From the NCBI RefSeq assembly GCF_000006945.2, contig NC_003197.2:930001-994000 (forward strand): a stretch of DNA of 64,000 nt, in the 5' to 3' direction. The DNA is from Salmonella enterica subsp. enterica serovar Typhimurium str. LT2 (GTDB taxonomy: Bacteria > Pseudomonadota > Gammaproteobacteria > Enterobacterales > Enterobacteriaceae). Shown here one piece after another: positions 18,040 through 26,231 of this stretch. The stretch's first letter is position 1, and every line of letters begins with the position of its first letter. A program made the position numbers and the translations under genes. The notes under the pieces are model-generated. The model was given only the letters and a program-made list of their open reading frames with translations. It ran no database searches and had not been told where the DNA came from.

Positions 18040-18387
18040 TCCCTTCCGATAATCAGGCAGTCGCTGCCAGCGCGGCTGCTGTTTACACTTTTTTATGCTG
18101 CTATTAACCTTTATTTAAAGAATTATTCACCTCCTTTCTGACCATTTCGCTTTATCACATAGACAAAACCTGCATAAAAAATTGATAAAAGGCGTTTTTT
18201 AATCTGGGCTATAGCCTCAAACCTTAGCTAAAGTTATTCTTGCGAAGCTTCTATAGCGAGCTTGATGGCAGGGAGGGCGACCTCTCTTCTTCATTTGTAT
18301 CAAATGAAAAGGTATGCACATTTCAGGCATGTTTTAAACCACGCCTAATGGGTTCATTTGTTAACGGATTTCAGAAGGAAAGCGATG
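18040..18387. other. Intergenic region upstream of potF, with a perfect 8-bp palindrome
   Basis: This 348-base spacer must hold the 3' end of the ybjN transcript and the potFGHI promoter. The only structured signal I see is TTCATTTGTATCAAATGAA at 18290-18308, with two 8-bp arms around a 3-base centre, about 80 bases before the potF start. It could be an operator or an RNA hairpin in the leader. I looked for a sigma-54 -24/-12 pair, because potFGHI is nitrogen-regulated in E. coli, and did not find a convincing one. Confidence 0.5.
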
Positions 18388-19500
18388 ATGACCGCCTTAA
18401 AGAAAAAATGGCTATCGGGTCTGGTTGCGGGTGCTCTGATGGTCGTCTCTGTCGGCACGCTCGCTGCCGAACAAAAAACGCTGCACATTTATAACTGGTC
18501 AGATTATATCGCGCCGGACACGGTGGCGAACTTTGAAAAAGAGACCGGGATTAACGTTATCTATGATGTCTTTGACTCTAACGAAGTGCTGGAAGGCAAG
18601 TTAATGGCAGGCAGCACCGGGTTCGATCTGGTGGTGCCATCGGCCAGTTTTCTTGAGCGCCAGCTCACCGCGGGCGTTTTTCAGCCGCTGGATAAAAGCA
18701 AACTTCCCGGCTGGAAAAACCTCGATCCTGAACTGCTGAAACTGGTAGCGAAGCACGATCCTGACAACAAATACGCCATGCCCTATATGTGGGCCACGAC
18801 GGGCATTGGCTATAACGTTGATAAAGTGAAAGCGGTGCTGGGGGATGATGCGCCAGTGAATAGCTGGGATTTAGTCCTCAAGCCGGAAAATCTGGAGAAG
18901 CTAAAAAGCTGCGGCGTCTCTTTCCTTGATGCGCCTGAAGAAATTTTTGCCACTGTGCTGAACTATCTGGGTAAAGATCCGAATAGCAGCAAAGCGGATG
19001 ACTACACCGGCCCGGCAACCGATCTGTTGTTGAAGCTACGGCCAAACATTCGCTATTTCCACTCCTCGCAATACATTAACGATCTGGCTAATGGCGATAC
19101 CTGTGTGGCCATCGGCTGGGCGGGCGATGTCTGGCAGGCCGCTAACCGAGCGAAAGAGGCGAAAAATGGCGTCAATATCTCTTTCTCGATCCCCAAAGAG
19201 GGGGCAATGGCGTTTTTTGATGTGTTTGCCATGCCGGCTGACGCCAAAAATAAAGACGAGGCCTACCAGTTCCTTAATTATCTGCTGCGCCCTGATGTGA
19301 TTGCCCATATTTCCGATCACGTTTTCTACGCCAATGCGAATAAAGAGGCGACGGCGCTGGTCAGCCAGCAGGTGCGCGATAACCCGGGAATTTATCCGCC
19401 GGCGGATGTGCGGGCCAAGTTGTTTACCCTGAAAGTGCAGGAGCCGAAGATTGATCGCGTCCGCACCCGCGCATGGACGAAGGTGAAAAGCGGTAAGTAA
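18388..19500 (+). CDS. potF: Putrescine-binding periplasmic protein PotF
   Basis: PotF is the periplasmic receptor of the putrescine ABC transporter PotFGHI. The 370-residue form starting at 18388 (MTALKKKW) equals the E. coli length. An ATG three bases earlier is also possible, and AAGGA precedes both. A signal peptide ends at about residue 26 (TLAAEQ). The mature N-terminus LHIYNWSDYIAPDT carries the putrescine-contacting W37/S38 region in E. coli numbering. It is the first gene of the operon. Confidence 0.95.
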   Translation: MTALKKKWLSGLVAGALMVVSVGTLAAEQKTLHIYNWSDYIAPDTVANFEKETGINVIYDVFDSNEVLEGKLMAGSTGFDLVVPSASFLERQLTAGVFQPLDKSKLPGWKNLDPELLKLVAKHDPDNKYAMPYMWATTGIGYNVDKVKAVLGDDAPVNSWDLVLKPENLEKLKSCGVSFLDAPEEIFATVLNYLGKDPNSSKADDYTGPATDLLLKLRPNIRYFHSSQYINDLANGDTCVAIGWAGDVWQAANRAKEAKNGVNISFSIPKEGAMAFFDVFAMPADAKNKDEAYQFLNYLLRPDVIAHISDHVFYANANKEATALVSQQVRDNPGIYPPADVRAKLFTLKVQEPKIDRVRTRAWTKVKSGK

Positions 19501-19515
19501 TTTATTAACGGTATG

Positions 19516-19540
19516 GCCTGATAAGCGTGCGCTATCGGGC
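19516..19540. repeat. REP-like hairpin between potF and potG
   Basis: GCCTGATA (19516-19523) pairs with TATCGGGC (19533-19540) with one wobble around a 9-base loop. REP units in this position commonly protect the upstream mRNA and lower expression of the downstream cistrons, which suits higher expression of the binding protein than of the membrane components. Confidence 0.6.
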
Positions 19541-19587
19541 ATTCCACCGTTTGTATCGTTTGATTGTGTTATGCCGGAGAGCGCCTT

Positions 19588-20721
19588 GTGAATGATGTCC
19601 CCCACCGCCCGCAGGTGAAAACCCGTAAAGCGCTGACGCCGCTTCTGGAAATTCGCAACCTGACGAAGTCATTCGACGGGCAACATGCTGTCGATGATGT
19701 CAGTCTGACTATCTATAAAGGCGAGATTTTTGCCCTGCTGGGCGCGTCAGGTTGTGGAAAATCGACTCTGCTACGGATGCTGGCAGGTTTTGAACCGCCG
19801 AGCAGCGGGCAAATTATGCTCGACGGCGTCGATCTGGCGCATGTTCCGCCGTATCAGCGTCCGATTAATATGATGTTTCAGTCCTATGCGTTGTTTCCGC
19901 ATATGACGGTAGAGCAGAACATCGCTTTTGGTCTGAAGCAGGACAAACTGCCGAAGGCGGAGATTACCAGCCGCGTCAATGAGATGCTGGGTCTGGTGCA
20001 CATGCAGGAGTTTGCGAAACGTAAGCCGCATCAGCTTTCCGGCGGTCAGCGTCAGCGCGTGGCCCTGGCGCGCAGCCTGGCGAAACGTCCTAAGCTGCTC
20101 TTGTTGGATGAACCGATGGGCGCGCTGGATAAAAAATTACGCGACCGGATGCAGCTGGAAGTGGTGGATATCCTTGAGCGCGTCGGCGTGACCTGCGTCA
20201 TGGTGACGCACGATCAGGAAGAAGCCATGACGATGGCGGGGCGCATTGCCATCATGAACCGTGGAAAATTTGTGCAAATTGGCGAACCGGAGGAGATTTA
20301 CGAGCATCCGACGACCCGCTACAGCGCCGAATTTATCGGATCGGTAAATGTTTTTGAGGGCTTACTGAAAGCGCGTGAGGAGGACGGTCTGGTCATTGAC
20401 GCGCCCGGTTTGGTTCATCCGTTAAAAGTCGATGCAGATGCCTCTGTCGTTGATAATGTGCCGGTATATGTGGCGCTACGTCCGGAAAAAATCATGCTGT
20501 GTGAGTCGCCGCCTGCCGATGGCTATAATTTCGCCGTCGGCGAAGTGGCGCATATTGCGTATCTCGGCGATCTGTCTATTTATCATGTGCGGCTAAAAAG
20601 CGGGCAGATGATCAGCGCTCAACTGCAGAATGCGCACCGTTACCGGAAAGGGTTACCGACCTGGGGCGATGAAGTGCGTTTGTGCTGGGAAGCGGATAGC
20701 TGCGTGGTCCTGACGGTATAA
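19588..20721 (+). CDS. potG: Putrescine ABC transporter ATP-binding protein PotG
   Basis: PotG is the cytosolic ATPase of the putrescine importer. The GTG at 19588, with GGAG ahead, gives 377 residues as in E. coli. The ABC motifs are the Walker A GASGCGKST at 52-60, the signature LSGGQRQRVALARSL, the Walker B LLLLDEPMGALD and the H-loop VTHDQEE. A C-terminal TOBE-type domain follows. The gene lies between potF and potH in the conserved order. Confidence 0.94.
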   Translation: MNDVPHRPQVKTRKALTPLLEIRNLTKSFDGQHAVDDVSLTIYKGEIFALLGASGCGKSTLLRMLAGFEPPSSGQIMLDGVDLAHVPPYQRPINMMFQSYALFPHMTVEQNIAFGLKQDKLPKAEITSRVNEMLGLVHMQEFAKRKPHQLSGGQRQRVALARSLAKRPKLLLLDEPMGALDKKLRDRMQLEVVDILERVGVTCVMVTHDQEEAMTMAGRIAIMNRGKFVQIGEPEEIYEHPTTRYSAEFIGSVNVFEGLLKAREEDGLVIDAPGLVHPLKVDADASVVDNVPVYVALRPEKIMLCESPPADGYNFAVGEVAHIAYLGDLSIYHVRLKSGQMISAQLQNAHRYRKGLPTWGDEVRLCWEADSCVVLTV

Positions 20722-20730
20722 GGGGGAAAC

Positions 20731-21684
20731 ATGAGCACACTTGAACCTCCGGCACGCATCAGTAAACCTGGCGGCGCGGCGCTATGGTTGGCGCGAATGC
20801 AAATGAAACATGGGCGTAAGCTGGTTATTGCTTTGCCTTATATCTGGCTCATTCTGCTGTTTTTATTGCCGTTTCTTATCGTCTTTAAGATAAGCCTGGC
20901 GGAAATGGCGCGGGCGATCCCGCCGTATACCGATCTGCTGGAATGGGCTGACGGTCAGTTGTCGATTACGCTCAATCTCGGTAATTTTTTGCAACTGACC
21001 GACGATCCGCTTTATTTCGAAGCCTATCTGCAATCGTTACAAATTGCCGGTATTTCCACAATCTGCTGCCTGCTGCTGGGCTACCCGCTGGCGTGGGCGG
21101 TGGCGCACAGCAAGCCCTCCACGCGCAATATCCTGCTGCTGTTGGTGATTCTGCCCTCGTGGACGTCTTTTTTAATACGCGTCTATGCCTGGATGGGCAT
21201 TTTGAAAAACAACGGTGCGCTGAACAATGTGTTGCTGTGGCTAGGGGTTATCGATCAGCCGCTGACGATCCTGCACACTAACCTGGCCGTCTATATCGGC
21301 ATTGTTTATGCTTATCTGCCGTTTATGGTACTGCCCATTTATACCGCATTGACGCGCATTGATTATTCGCTGGTGGAAGCGTCGCTGGATCTCGGCGCCC
21401 GACCGCTGAAAACATTTTTTAGCATCATTGTCCCGCTCACCAAAGGCGGAATCATCGCCGGCTCGATGCTGGTTTTTATCCCGGCGGTGGGTGAGTTCGT
21501 GATCCCGGAACTGCTTGGCGGGCCGGACAGTATCATGATTGGTCGCGTCCTGTGGCAGGAGTTTTTCAATAACCGCGACTGGCCGGTTGCTTCTGCGGTC
21601 GCCATTATTATGTTGCTGCTGCTGATAGTACCGATCATGTGGTTCCATAAACATCAGCAAAAAAGTGTGGGGGAGCACGGATGA
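20731..21684 (+). CDS. potH: Putrescine ABC transporter permease PotH
   Basis: This 317-residue inner-membrane permease has six membrane helices. The EAA cytoplasmic loop, which contacts the ATPase, is visible as VEASLDLGARPLKTF in the second half. The final four bases overlap the potI start (ATGA), so PotH and PotI are co-translated as a heterodimer. Confidence 0.94.
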   Translation: MSTLEPPARISKPGGAALWLARMQMKHGRKLVIALPYIWLILLFLLPFLIVFKISLAEMARAIPPYTDLLEWADGQLSITLNLGNFLQLTDDPLYFEAYLQSLQIAGISTICCLLLGYPLAWAVAHSKPSTRNILLLLVILPSWTSFLIRVYAWMGILKNNGALNNVLLWLGVIDQPLTILHTNLAVYIGIVYAYLPFMVLPIYTALTRIDYSLVEASLDLGARPLKTFFSIIVPLTKGGIIAGSMLVFIPAVGEFVIPELLGGPDSIMIGRVLWQEFFNNRDWPVASAVAIIMLLLLIVPIMWFHKHQQKSVGEHG

Positions 21685-22526
21685 ATAACTTACCGGTCGT
21701 TCGCTCGCCCTGGCGCATTCTGATTCTGGTGCTGGGGTTTACTTTTCTCTATGCGCCGATGTTAATGTTGGTGATTTACTCGTTTAACAGTTCGAAGCTG
21801 GTGACGGTGTGGGCGGGATGGTCGACGCGCTGGTATGGCGAGCTCTTTCGGGATACCGCCATGATGAGCGCAGTGGGACTAAGCCTGACAATTGCCGCCT
21901 GTGCGGCGACGATGGCGGTGGTGCTCGGTACCATTGCTGCGGTGGTGATGGTGCGATTTGGACGGTTTCGCGGCGCAAACGGCTTTGCGTTTATGATCAC
22001 CGCGCCGCTGGTGATGCCGGATGTGATTACCGGGCTGTCGCTGCTGCTGCTGTTTGTCGCGCTCGGTCATGCTATCGGCTGGCCCTCCGATCGCGGGATG
22101 CTGACCATCTGGTTGGCGCACGTCACTTTCTGTACTGCCTACGTGGCAGTGGTGATCGCTTCGCGATTACGCGAACTGGATCGTTCGATTGAAGAGGCGG
22201 CGATGGATCTTGGCGCGGCGCCGTTAAAGGTCTTTTTTGTCATTACGTTACCGATGATCATGCCAGCGGTGATCTCGGGCTGGCTGTTGGCCTTTACGCT
22301 TTCCCTTGACGATCTGGTGATTGCCAGCTTCGTTTCCGGTCCCGGCGCCACCACGCTACCGATGCTGGTTTTCTCCAGCGTGCGCATGGGCGTGAACCCG
22401 GAAATCAACGCGCTGGCGACGTTAATCCTCGGCGTGGTAGGAATCGTCGGATTTATTGCCTGGTACCTGATGGCGCGAGCGGAAAAACAGCGGATTCGCG
22501 ATATCCAGCGTGCAAGACGCGGCTGA
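21681..22526 (+). CDS. potI: Putrescine ABC transporter permease PotI
   Basis: This is the second permease subunit, 281 residues with six membrane helices. The EAA loop is EEAAMDLGAAPLKVFFVITL, matching that of PotH in position. It is the last gene of potFGHI. The coding region overlaps none of ybjO if the later start of that gene is correct. Confidence 0.94.
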   Translation: MNNLPVVRSPWRILILVLGFTFLYAPMLMLVIYSFNSSKLVTVWAGWSTRWYGELFRDTAMMSAVGLSLTIAACAATMAVVLGTIAAVVMVRFGRFRGANGFAFMITAPLVMPDVITGLSLLLLFVALGHAIGWPSDRGMLTIWLAHVTFCTAYVAVVIASRLRELDRSIEEAAMDLGAAPLKVFFVITLPMIMPAVISGWLLAFTLSLDDLVIASFVSGPGATTLPMLVFSSVRMGVNPEINALATLILGVVGIVGFIAWYLMARAEKQRIRDIQRARRG

Positions 22527-22599
22527 AGCCACTAAAATCTTCCACTATGGCAATGCGTTGCCGCGCGGGTCGCGGCATCATTTTCAGGGAAGACATTCA

Positions 22600-23073
22600 T
22601 TGGGATTTATAAAGCAATCAACCTCATCACATGCCCGTTTAAATGTGCCTACGCTGGTGCAGGTTGCGGCTATGGCGATTATTTTGATTCGCGGTCTCGA
22701 TGTGCTGATGATTATGAATACCCTCGGCATACGCGGGATGGGCGAGTTTATTCATCGCAGCGTGCAGACGTGGAGCTTAACCCTGGTCTTTCTGGCCAGC
22801 TTAGTGCTGGTCTTTGTTGAAATTTATTGTGCGTTTTCGCTGGTGAAAGGCCGTAGCTGGGCGCGCTGGGTGTACCTGGCGACACAAATTATTGTGAGCG
22901 GATATCTGTGGGCGGCGTCGTTAGGCTACGGGTATCCTGAGTTGTTTAGCATCGCGGGAGAATCGAAGCGTGATATCCTGCATTCCCTGGTCATGCAAAA
23001 ACTCCCCGATCTTTTAATTCTGTTTCTGCTGTTTATTCCCGCTCCCAGCCGTCGGTTCTTCCGGCTGCAATAA
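22600..23073 (+). CDS. ybjO: Inner-membrane protein YbjO
   Basis: The protein has about four membrane helices and belongs to the YbjO family (DUF2593). Compared with E. coli YbjO, whose start I recall as ATGGAAGAC..., the corresponding bases here read AGGGAAGAC and there is a one-base deletion shortly after. The E. coli start therefore cannot be used. The first codon with a ribosome-binding site in the right frame is TTG at 22600 (157 residues). A longer non-ATG start inside potI is possible. Function is unknown. Confidence 0.75.
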   Translation: MGFIKQSTSSHARLNVPTLVQVAAMAIILIRGLDVLMIMNTLGIRGMGEFIHRSVQTWSLTLVFLASLVLVFVEIYCAFSLVKGRSWARWVYLATQIIVSGYLWAASLGYGYPELFSIAGESKRDILHSLVMQKLPDLLILFLLFIPAPSRRFFRLQ

Positions 23074-23115
23074 TGTGTATAATCGTCGCCCCGGATAATA
23101 TGAAGGTTTTTTGGT

Positions 23116-24246
23116 ATGCAGTGCGCACTCTATGACGCGGGTCGCTGCCGTTCCTGTCAATGGATTACGCAGTCGGTTAACGAACAACTTTCCGCAAAAA
23201 CAGCCGATTTACATCGTTTGCTCGCCGGGCTGCCTGTTGAACAGTGGTGCGCGCCGATTGGCGGCCCGGAACAGCATTTCCGCAACAAAGCGAAAATGGT
23301 CGTGAGCGGTAGTGTAGAAAAACCGCTCTTCGGGATGCTGCATCGCGACGGTACGCCGGTCGATCTTTGCGGCTGCCCGCTGTATCCCGCCTCCTTTGAC
23401 CCCGTATTCAGCGCGCTAAAACCTTTTATTGCCCGGGCCGGACTCACGCCTTATAACGTGGCGCGAAAACGTGGCGAACTGAAATACCTGTTGCTGACGG
23501 AAAGTCAGTTCGATGGCGGCATGATGCTACGCTTCGTGTTGCGTTCAGAAACCAAACTTACGCAACTGCGCGCGGCGTTACCGTGGCTGCGTGCGCAACT
23601 GCCGCAGCTCAGAGTGATCACCGCAAATATCCAGCCGGTACATATGGCGATTATGGAAGGGGAGACGGAAATCTACCTGACGGATCAGCAGGCGCTGGCG
23701 GAACGTTTTAACGATGTGCCGCTGTGGATTCGTCCGCAAAGTTTCTTTCAGACCAACCCTACGGTCGCCAGCCGATTATATGCAACGGCGCGCGATTGGG
23801 TAGGGCAACTGCCGGTACGCCATATGTGGGATCTTTTTTGCGGAGTGGGCGGATTCGGCCTGCACTGCGCGACGCCGCAGATGCAATTAACCGGTATTGA
23901 GATCGCGCCGGAGGCGATTGCCTGCGCGAAGCAATCCGCTGCCGAGCTGGGATTGACCCGCCTTCATTTCCAGGCGTTGGATTCCACCCAATTCGCCACC
24001 GCACAAGGCGAAACGCCCGATCTGGTGTTGGTAAATCCTCCCCGCCGCGGCATTGGCAAGCCGTTGTGCGATTACCTTGCACAAATGGCGCCGCGTTTTA
24101 TCATTTATTCGAGCTGTAACGCGCAGACGATGGCGCAGGATATTCGTCATCTGCCGAACTACCGTATTCAACGTGTTCAGCTTTTCGATATGTTCCCGCA
24201 TACCGCGCATTATGAGGTTTTAGCGTTACTGCGCAGGTCAATATAA
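23116..24246 (+). CDS. rlmC: 23S rRNA (uracil-747-C5)-methyltransferase RlmC (RumB)
   Basis: RlmC makes m5U747 in 23S rRNA using SAM. The 376-residue protein carries the 4Fe-4S ligands C3, C11, C14 and C87 (CALYDAGRCRSC near the N-terminus; DLCGCP). The SAM-binding motif is DLFCGVGGFGLH, and NPPRRGIG is the target-base motif. The catalytic cysteine lies in YSSCNAQTM. It lacks the TRAM domain, as RumB does. It is the last backbone gene before the PTS-sulfatase insertion. Confidence 0.94.
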   Translation: MQCALYDAGRCRSCQWITQSVNEQLSAKTADLHRLLAGLPVEQWCAPIGGPEQHFRNKAKMVVSGSVEKPLFGMLHRDGTPVDLCGCPLYPASFDPVFSALKPFIARAGLTPYNVARKRGELKYLLLTESQFDGGMMLRFVLRSETKLTQLRAALPWLRAQLPQLRVITANIQPVHMAIMEGETEIYLTDQQALAERFNDVPLWIRPQSFFQTNPTVASRLYATARDWVGQLPVRHMWDLFCGVGGFGLHCATPQMQLTGIEIAPEAIACAKQSAAELGLTRLHFQALDSTQFATAQGETPDLVLVNPPRRGIGKPLCDYLAQMAPRFIIYSSCNAQTMAQDIRHLPNYRIQRVQLFDMFPHTAHYEVLALLRRSI

Positions 24247-24293
24247 TCTATTCACAATATTTATTTTTATCCCTTAACTATTTCATAAAAATA

Positions 24294-24338
24294 ATAAATA
24301 CAATCAATTGATTATTTAATTCAATTGGTTGTATTTAT
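24294..24338. promoter_or_regulatory. Large inverted repeat upstream of the PTS-sulfatase genes (candidate operator)
   Basis: Two 18-base arms (24294-24311 and 24321-24338) pair with one mismatch around the 9-base AT centre TTATTTAAT. The arm core is ATACAATCAATTGA. The element is AT-rich with no U-tract, so it is a better candidate for a dimeric regulator site than for a terminator. It lies about 210 bases before the IIC start, in a spacer (24247-24546) where I see no gene. A 63-codon frame inside the spacer has no ribosome-binding site. Confidence 0.55.
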
Positions 24339-24546
24339 ATATTACCCTATTTTTGCAAATCAAATCACAAATAATCACTTTAAATCTTTTAATGACTACT
24401 TTTGATTATTACAGTGCGTGTAAGGCAAAATTAGACAAGGTGGTTTATCGGGTAACTTTCAATAGCATCAGCGAAGCAATACGTAACGTCAGTAAAGGGG
24501 TCAATCATGACAACGAATAGGCACGCTTATGGAGGGCGTTCAGACG

Positions 24547-25872
24547 ATGTTTGCCAAATTTATAGATGTTATTCAAACGTTTTTAACTGAACCGGCAATA
24601 TTAATTGGGATATTAGTCGGTGTTGGCTATGCGCTGGATAAAAAGACGCCTATAAAAATTATCACCGGTATGATCAGCGCGATGGTCGGTTTGATGATGG
24701 TGTTATTTGGCGGCTTTCAATTTTCAGCCACTTTTAAACCGGTTGCAGAGGCAGTCAGCAAAGCTTATGGCGTGCATGGATACTTAATGGATTCATACGC
24801 CATGAAAGCCGCGACGCAAATAGCGCTGGGCGATAATTTCGGCTATGTAGGATACGTTTTTGTACTGGCGTTTTTTACTAACCTGTTATTAGTTTTATTT
24901 GGCCGTTATACCGGCGCAAAAGGTATATTTCTTACCGGTAATACCGGGGTCTCTCATTCACAGGCAGTACTGTGGTTAATCGTCTTCTGGCTGGGGTTCG
25001 GTTGGGTACAATCCATTGTAATTGCCGGGGTATTGACCGGGGTCTTTTGGGCGTTTTCAACTACGCTTATTGTTAAACCCATCGCCAAAGTGACCAATAA
25101 CGCCGGTTTTACCATTGCGCATAACCAGATGCTGGGACTGTGGTTTTTCTCGAAATTCGCGCATAAATTCGGCGATCCGGAAAAGCATGACGCCGAAAAC
25201 CTGAAACTTCCCGGTTGGTTAGCCATTTTTAACCACAACGTGACGGCAATCGCCATTGTGATGACACTCTTCGTTGGCGGTTTTCTATTGGCGACAGGGA
25301 TCGATAACGTACAGTTAATGGCGAAAGGCAAACCCTGGTATATCTATATCATCAATCTGGGCCTGCAATTCTCTATGTATATGGTCATCTTGCTGCAGGG
25401 CGTGCGGATGATGGTTGGTGAAATTAACGGTTCGTTTAAAGGATGGCAGGATCGCTTTATTCCTAACGCTATACCGGCTGTGGATGTTGCTGCTTTATTA
25501 CCTTTTTCGCCTAACGCGGCCACGCTGGGATTCGTCTTTTGTACTTTCGGCACGATTTTTTCCATGGGCATCCTGCTGCTCATCCATAGCCCTATTATGG
25601 TATTGCCTGGTTTTGTTCCGCTCTTCTTTTCCGGCGGTCCCATCGGCGTATTAGCCAACCGAATGGGGGGATATCGTTCCGTTATTATTTGTACTTTCCT
25701 GTTAGGGATTATTCAGACTTTCGGTACGGTATGGGCCATTCCTTTAACCGGGCTGGCAAAAGAAGGTGTGGGCTGGACGGGAATATTTGACTGGGCGACT
25801 CTGTGGCCTGCAATTTGTGAATTACTGAAATTTATTGCTTCAACGTTCCATCTTGGTCCTTATTCCATTTAA
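24547..25872 (+). CDS. PTS system EIIC component, ascorbate (UlaA/SgaT) family
   Basis: The protein is a polytopic membrane permease of the L-ascorbate-type PTS family, with about 11 hydrophobic segments and the family segments GNTGVSHSQAV and TIAHNQMLGLW. I prefer the ATG at 24547 (441 residues, MFAKFIDVIQTF) because GGAGG lies upstream. An ATG at 24529 would add six residues and has no ribosome-binding site. It is followed by a IIB protein and a sulfatase, so the substrate may be a sulfated sugar or sugar acid that is desulfated during or after uptake; this is inference. A IIA component is not present here. Confidence 0.85.
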   Translation: MFAKFIDVIQTFLTEPAILIGILVGVGYALDKKTPIKIITGMISAMVGLMMVLFGGFQFSATFKPVAEAVSKAYGVHGYLMDSYAMKAATQIALGDNFGYVGYVFVLAFFTNLLLVLFGRYTGAKGIFLTGNTGVSHSQAVLWLIVFWLGFGWVQSIVIAGVLTGVFWAFSTTLIVKPIAKVTNNAGFTIAHNQMLGLWFFSKFAHKFGDPEKHDAENLKLPGWLAIFNHNVTAIAIVMTLFVGGFLLATGIDNVQLMAKGKPWYIYIINLGLQFSMYMVILLQGVRMMVGEINGSFKGWQDRFIPNAIPAVDVAALLPFSPNAATLGFVFCTFGTIFSMGILLLIHSPIMVLPGFVPLFFSGGPIGVLANRMGGYRSVIICTFLLGIIQTFGTVWAIPLTGLAKEGVGWTGIFDWATLWPAICELLKFIASTFHLGPYSI

Positions 25873-25901
25873 TTGATTCGGTTTATATAAAGGATTTTAT
25901 T

Positions 25902-26222
25902 ATGAAAGATTCTGTAAATATTTTATTCGTATGCGGTTATGGTGTAGGCAGTAGCGTAATGTTACAGACTGTTGTTAAAAAAGCGTTAGCAAAATATGAC
26001 TTCTCTTTTGATATGGAGCATACGGCAGCGGGAGAGGTCGGTGGATTTACCGACTGGGCAGATATTTATGCGATTTCGAAAAAATTGCTTGATGTTGTTA
26101 GCCTCGATCCTAAACACGGACAATATCTCATTCCCATTGAAAATATCATGGATGGCGAATCAATAGGTAAACAGATTTACGATGTGGTAGAGAAAAATTT
26201 TCCGCACCTGCTCAACAAATGA
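25902..26222 (+). CDS. PTS system EIIB component (lactose/ascorbate-type)
   Basis: The 106-residue cytosolic protein starts with the phosphorylation motif VCGYGVGSS, whose C11 is the expected phosphocysteine. This is the N-terminal fold of UlaB/SgaB-like IIB domains. AAGGA precedes the ATG. It is 29 bases downstream of the IIC gene and 9 bases upstream of the sulfatase, so the three form one operon. The missing IIA must be supplied from elsewhere. Confidence 0.88.
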   Translation: MKDSVNILFVCGYGVGSSVMLQTVVKKALAKYDFSFDMEHTAAGEVGGFTDWADIYAISKKLLDVVSLDPKHGQYLIPIENIMDGESIGKQIYDVVEKNFPHLLNK

Positions 26223-26231
26223 GGGTGAGTC

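Noticed and set aside
18040..18387. Sigma-54 promoter for potFGHI
   Set aside because: A GG/GC pair with correct spacing could not be found. TGGCAG at about 18266 is not followed by a TTGC element.
24329..24520. 63-codon frame upstream of the PTS genes
   Set aside because: It has no ribosome-binding site and begins inside the large inverted repeat. It is more likely leader sequence.
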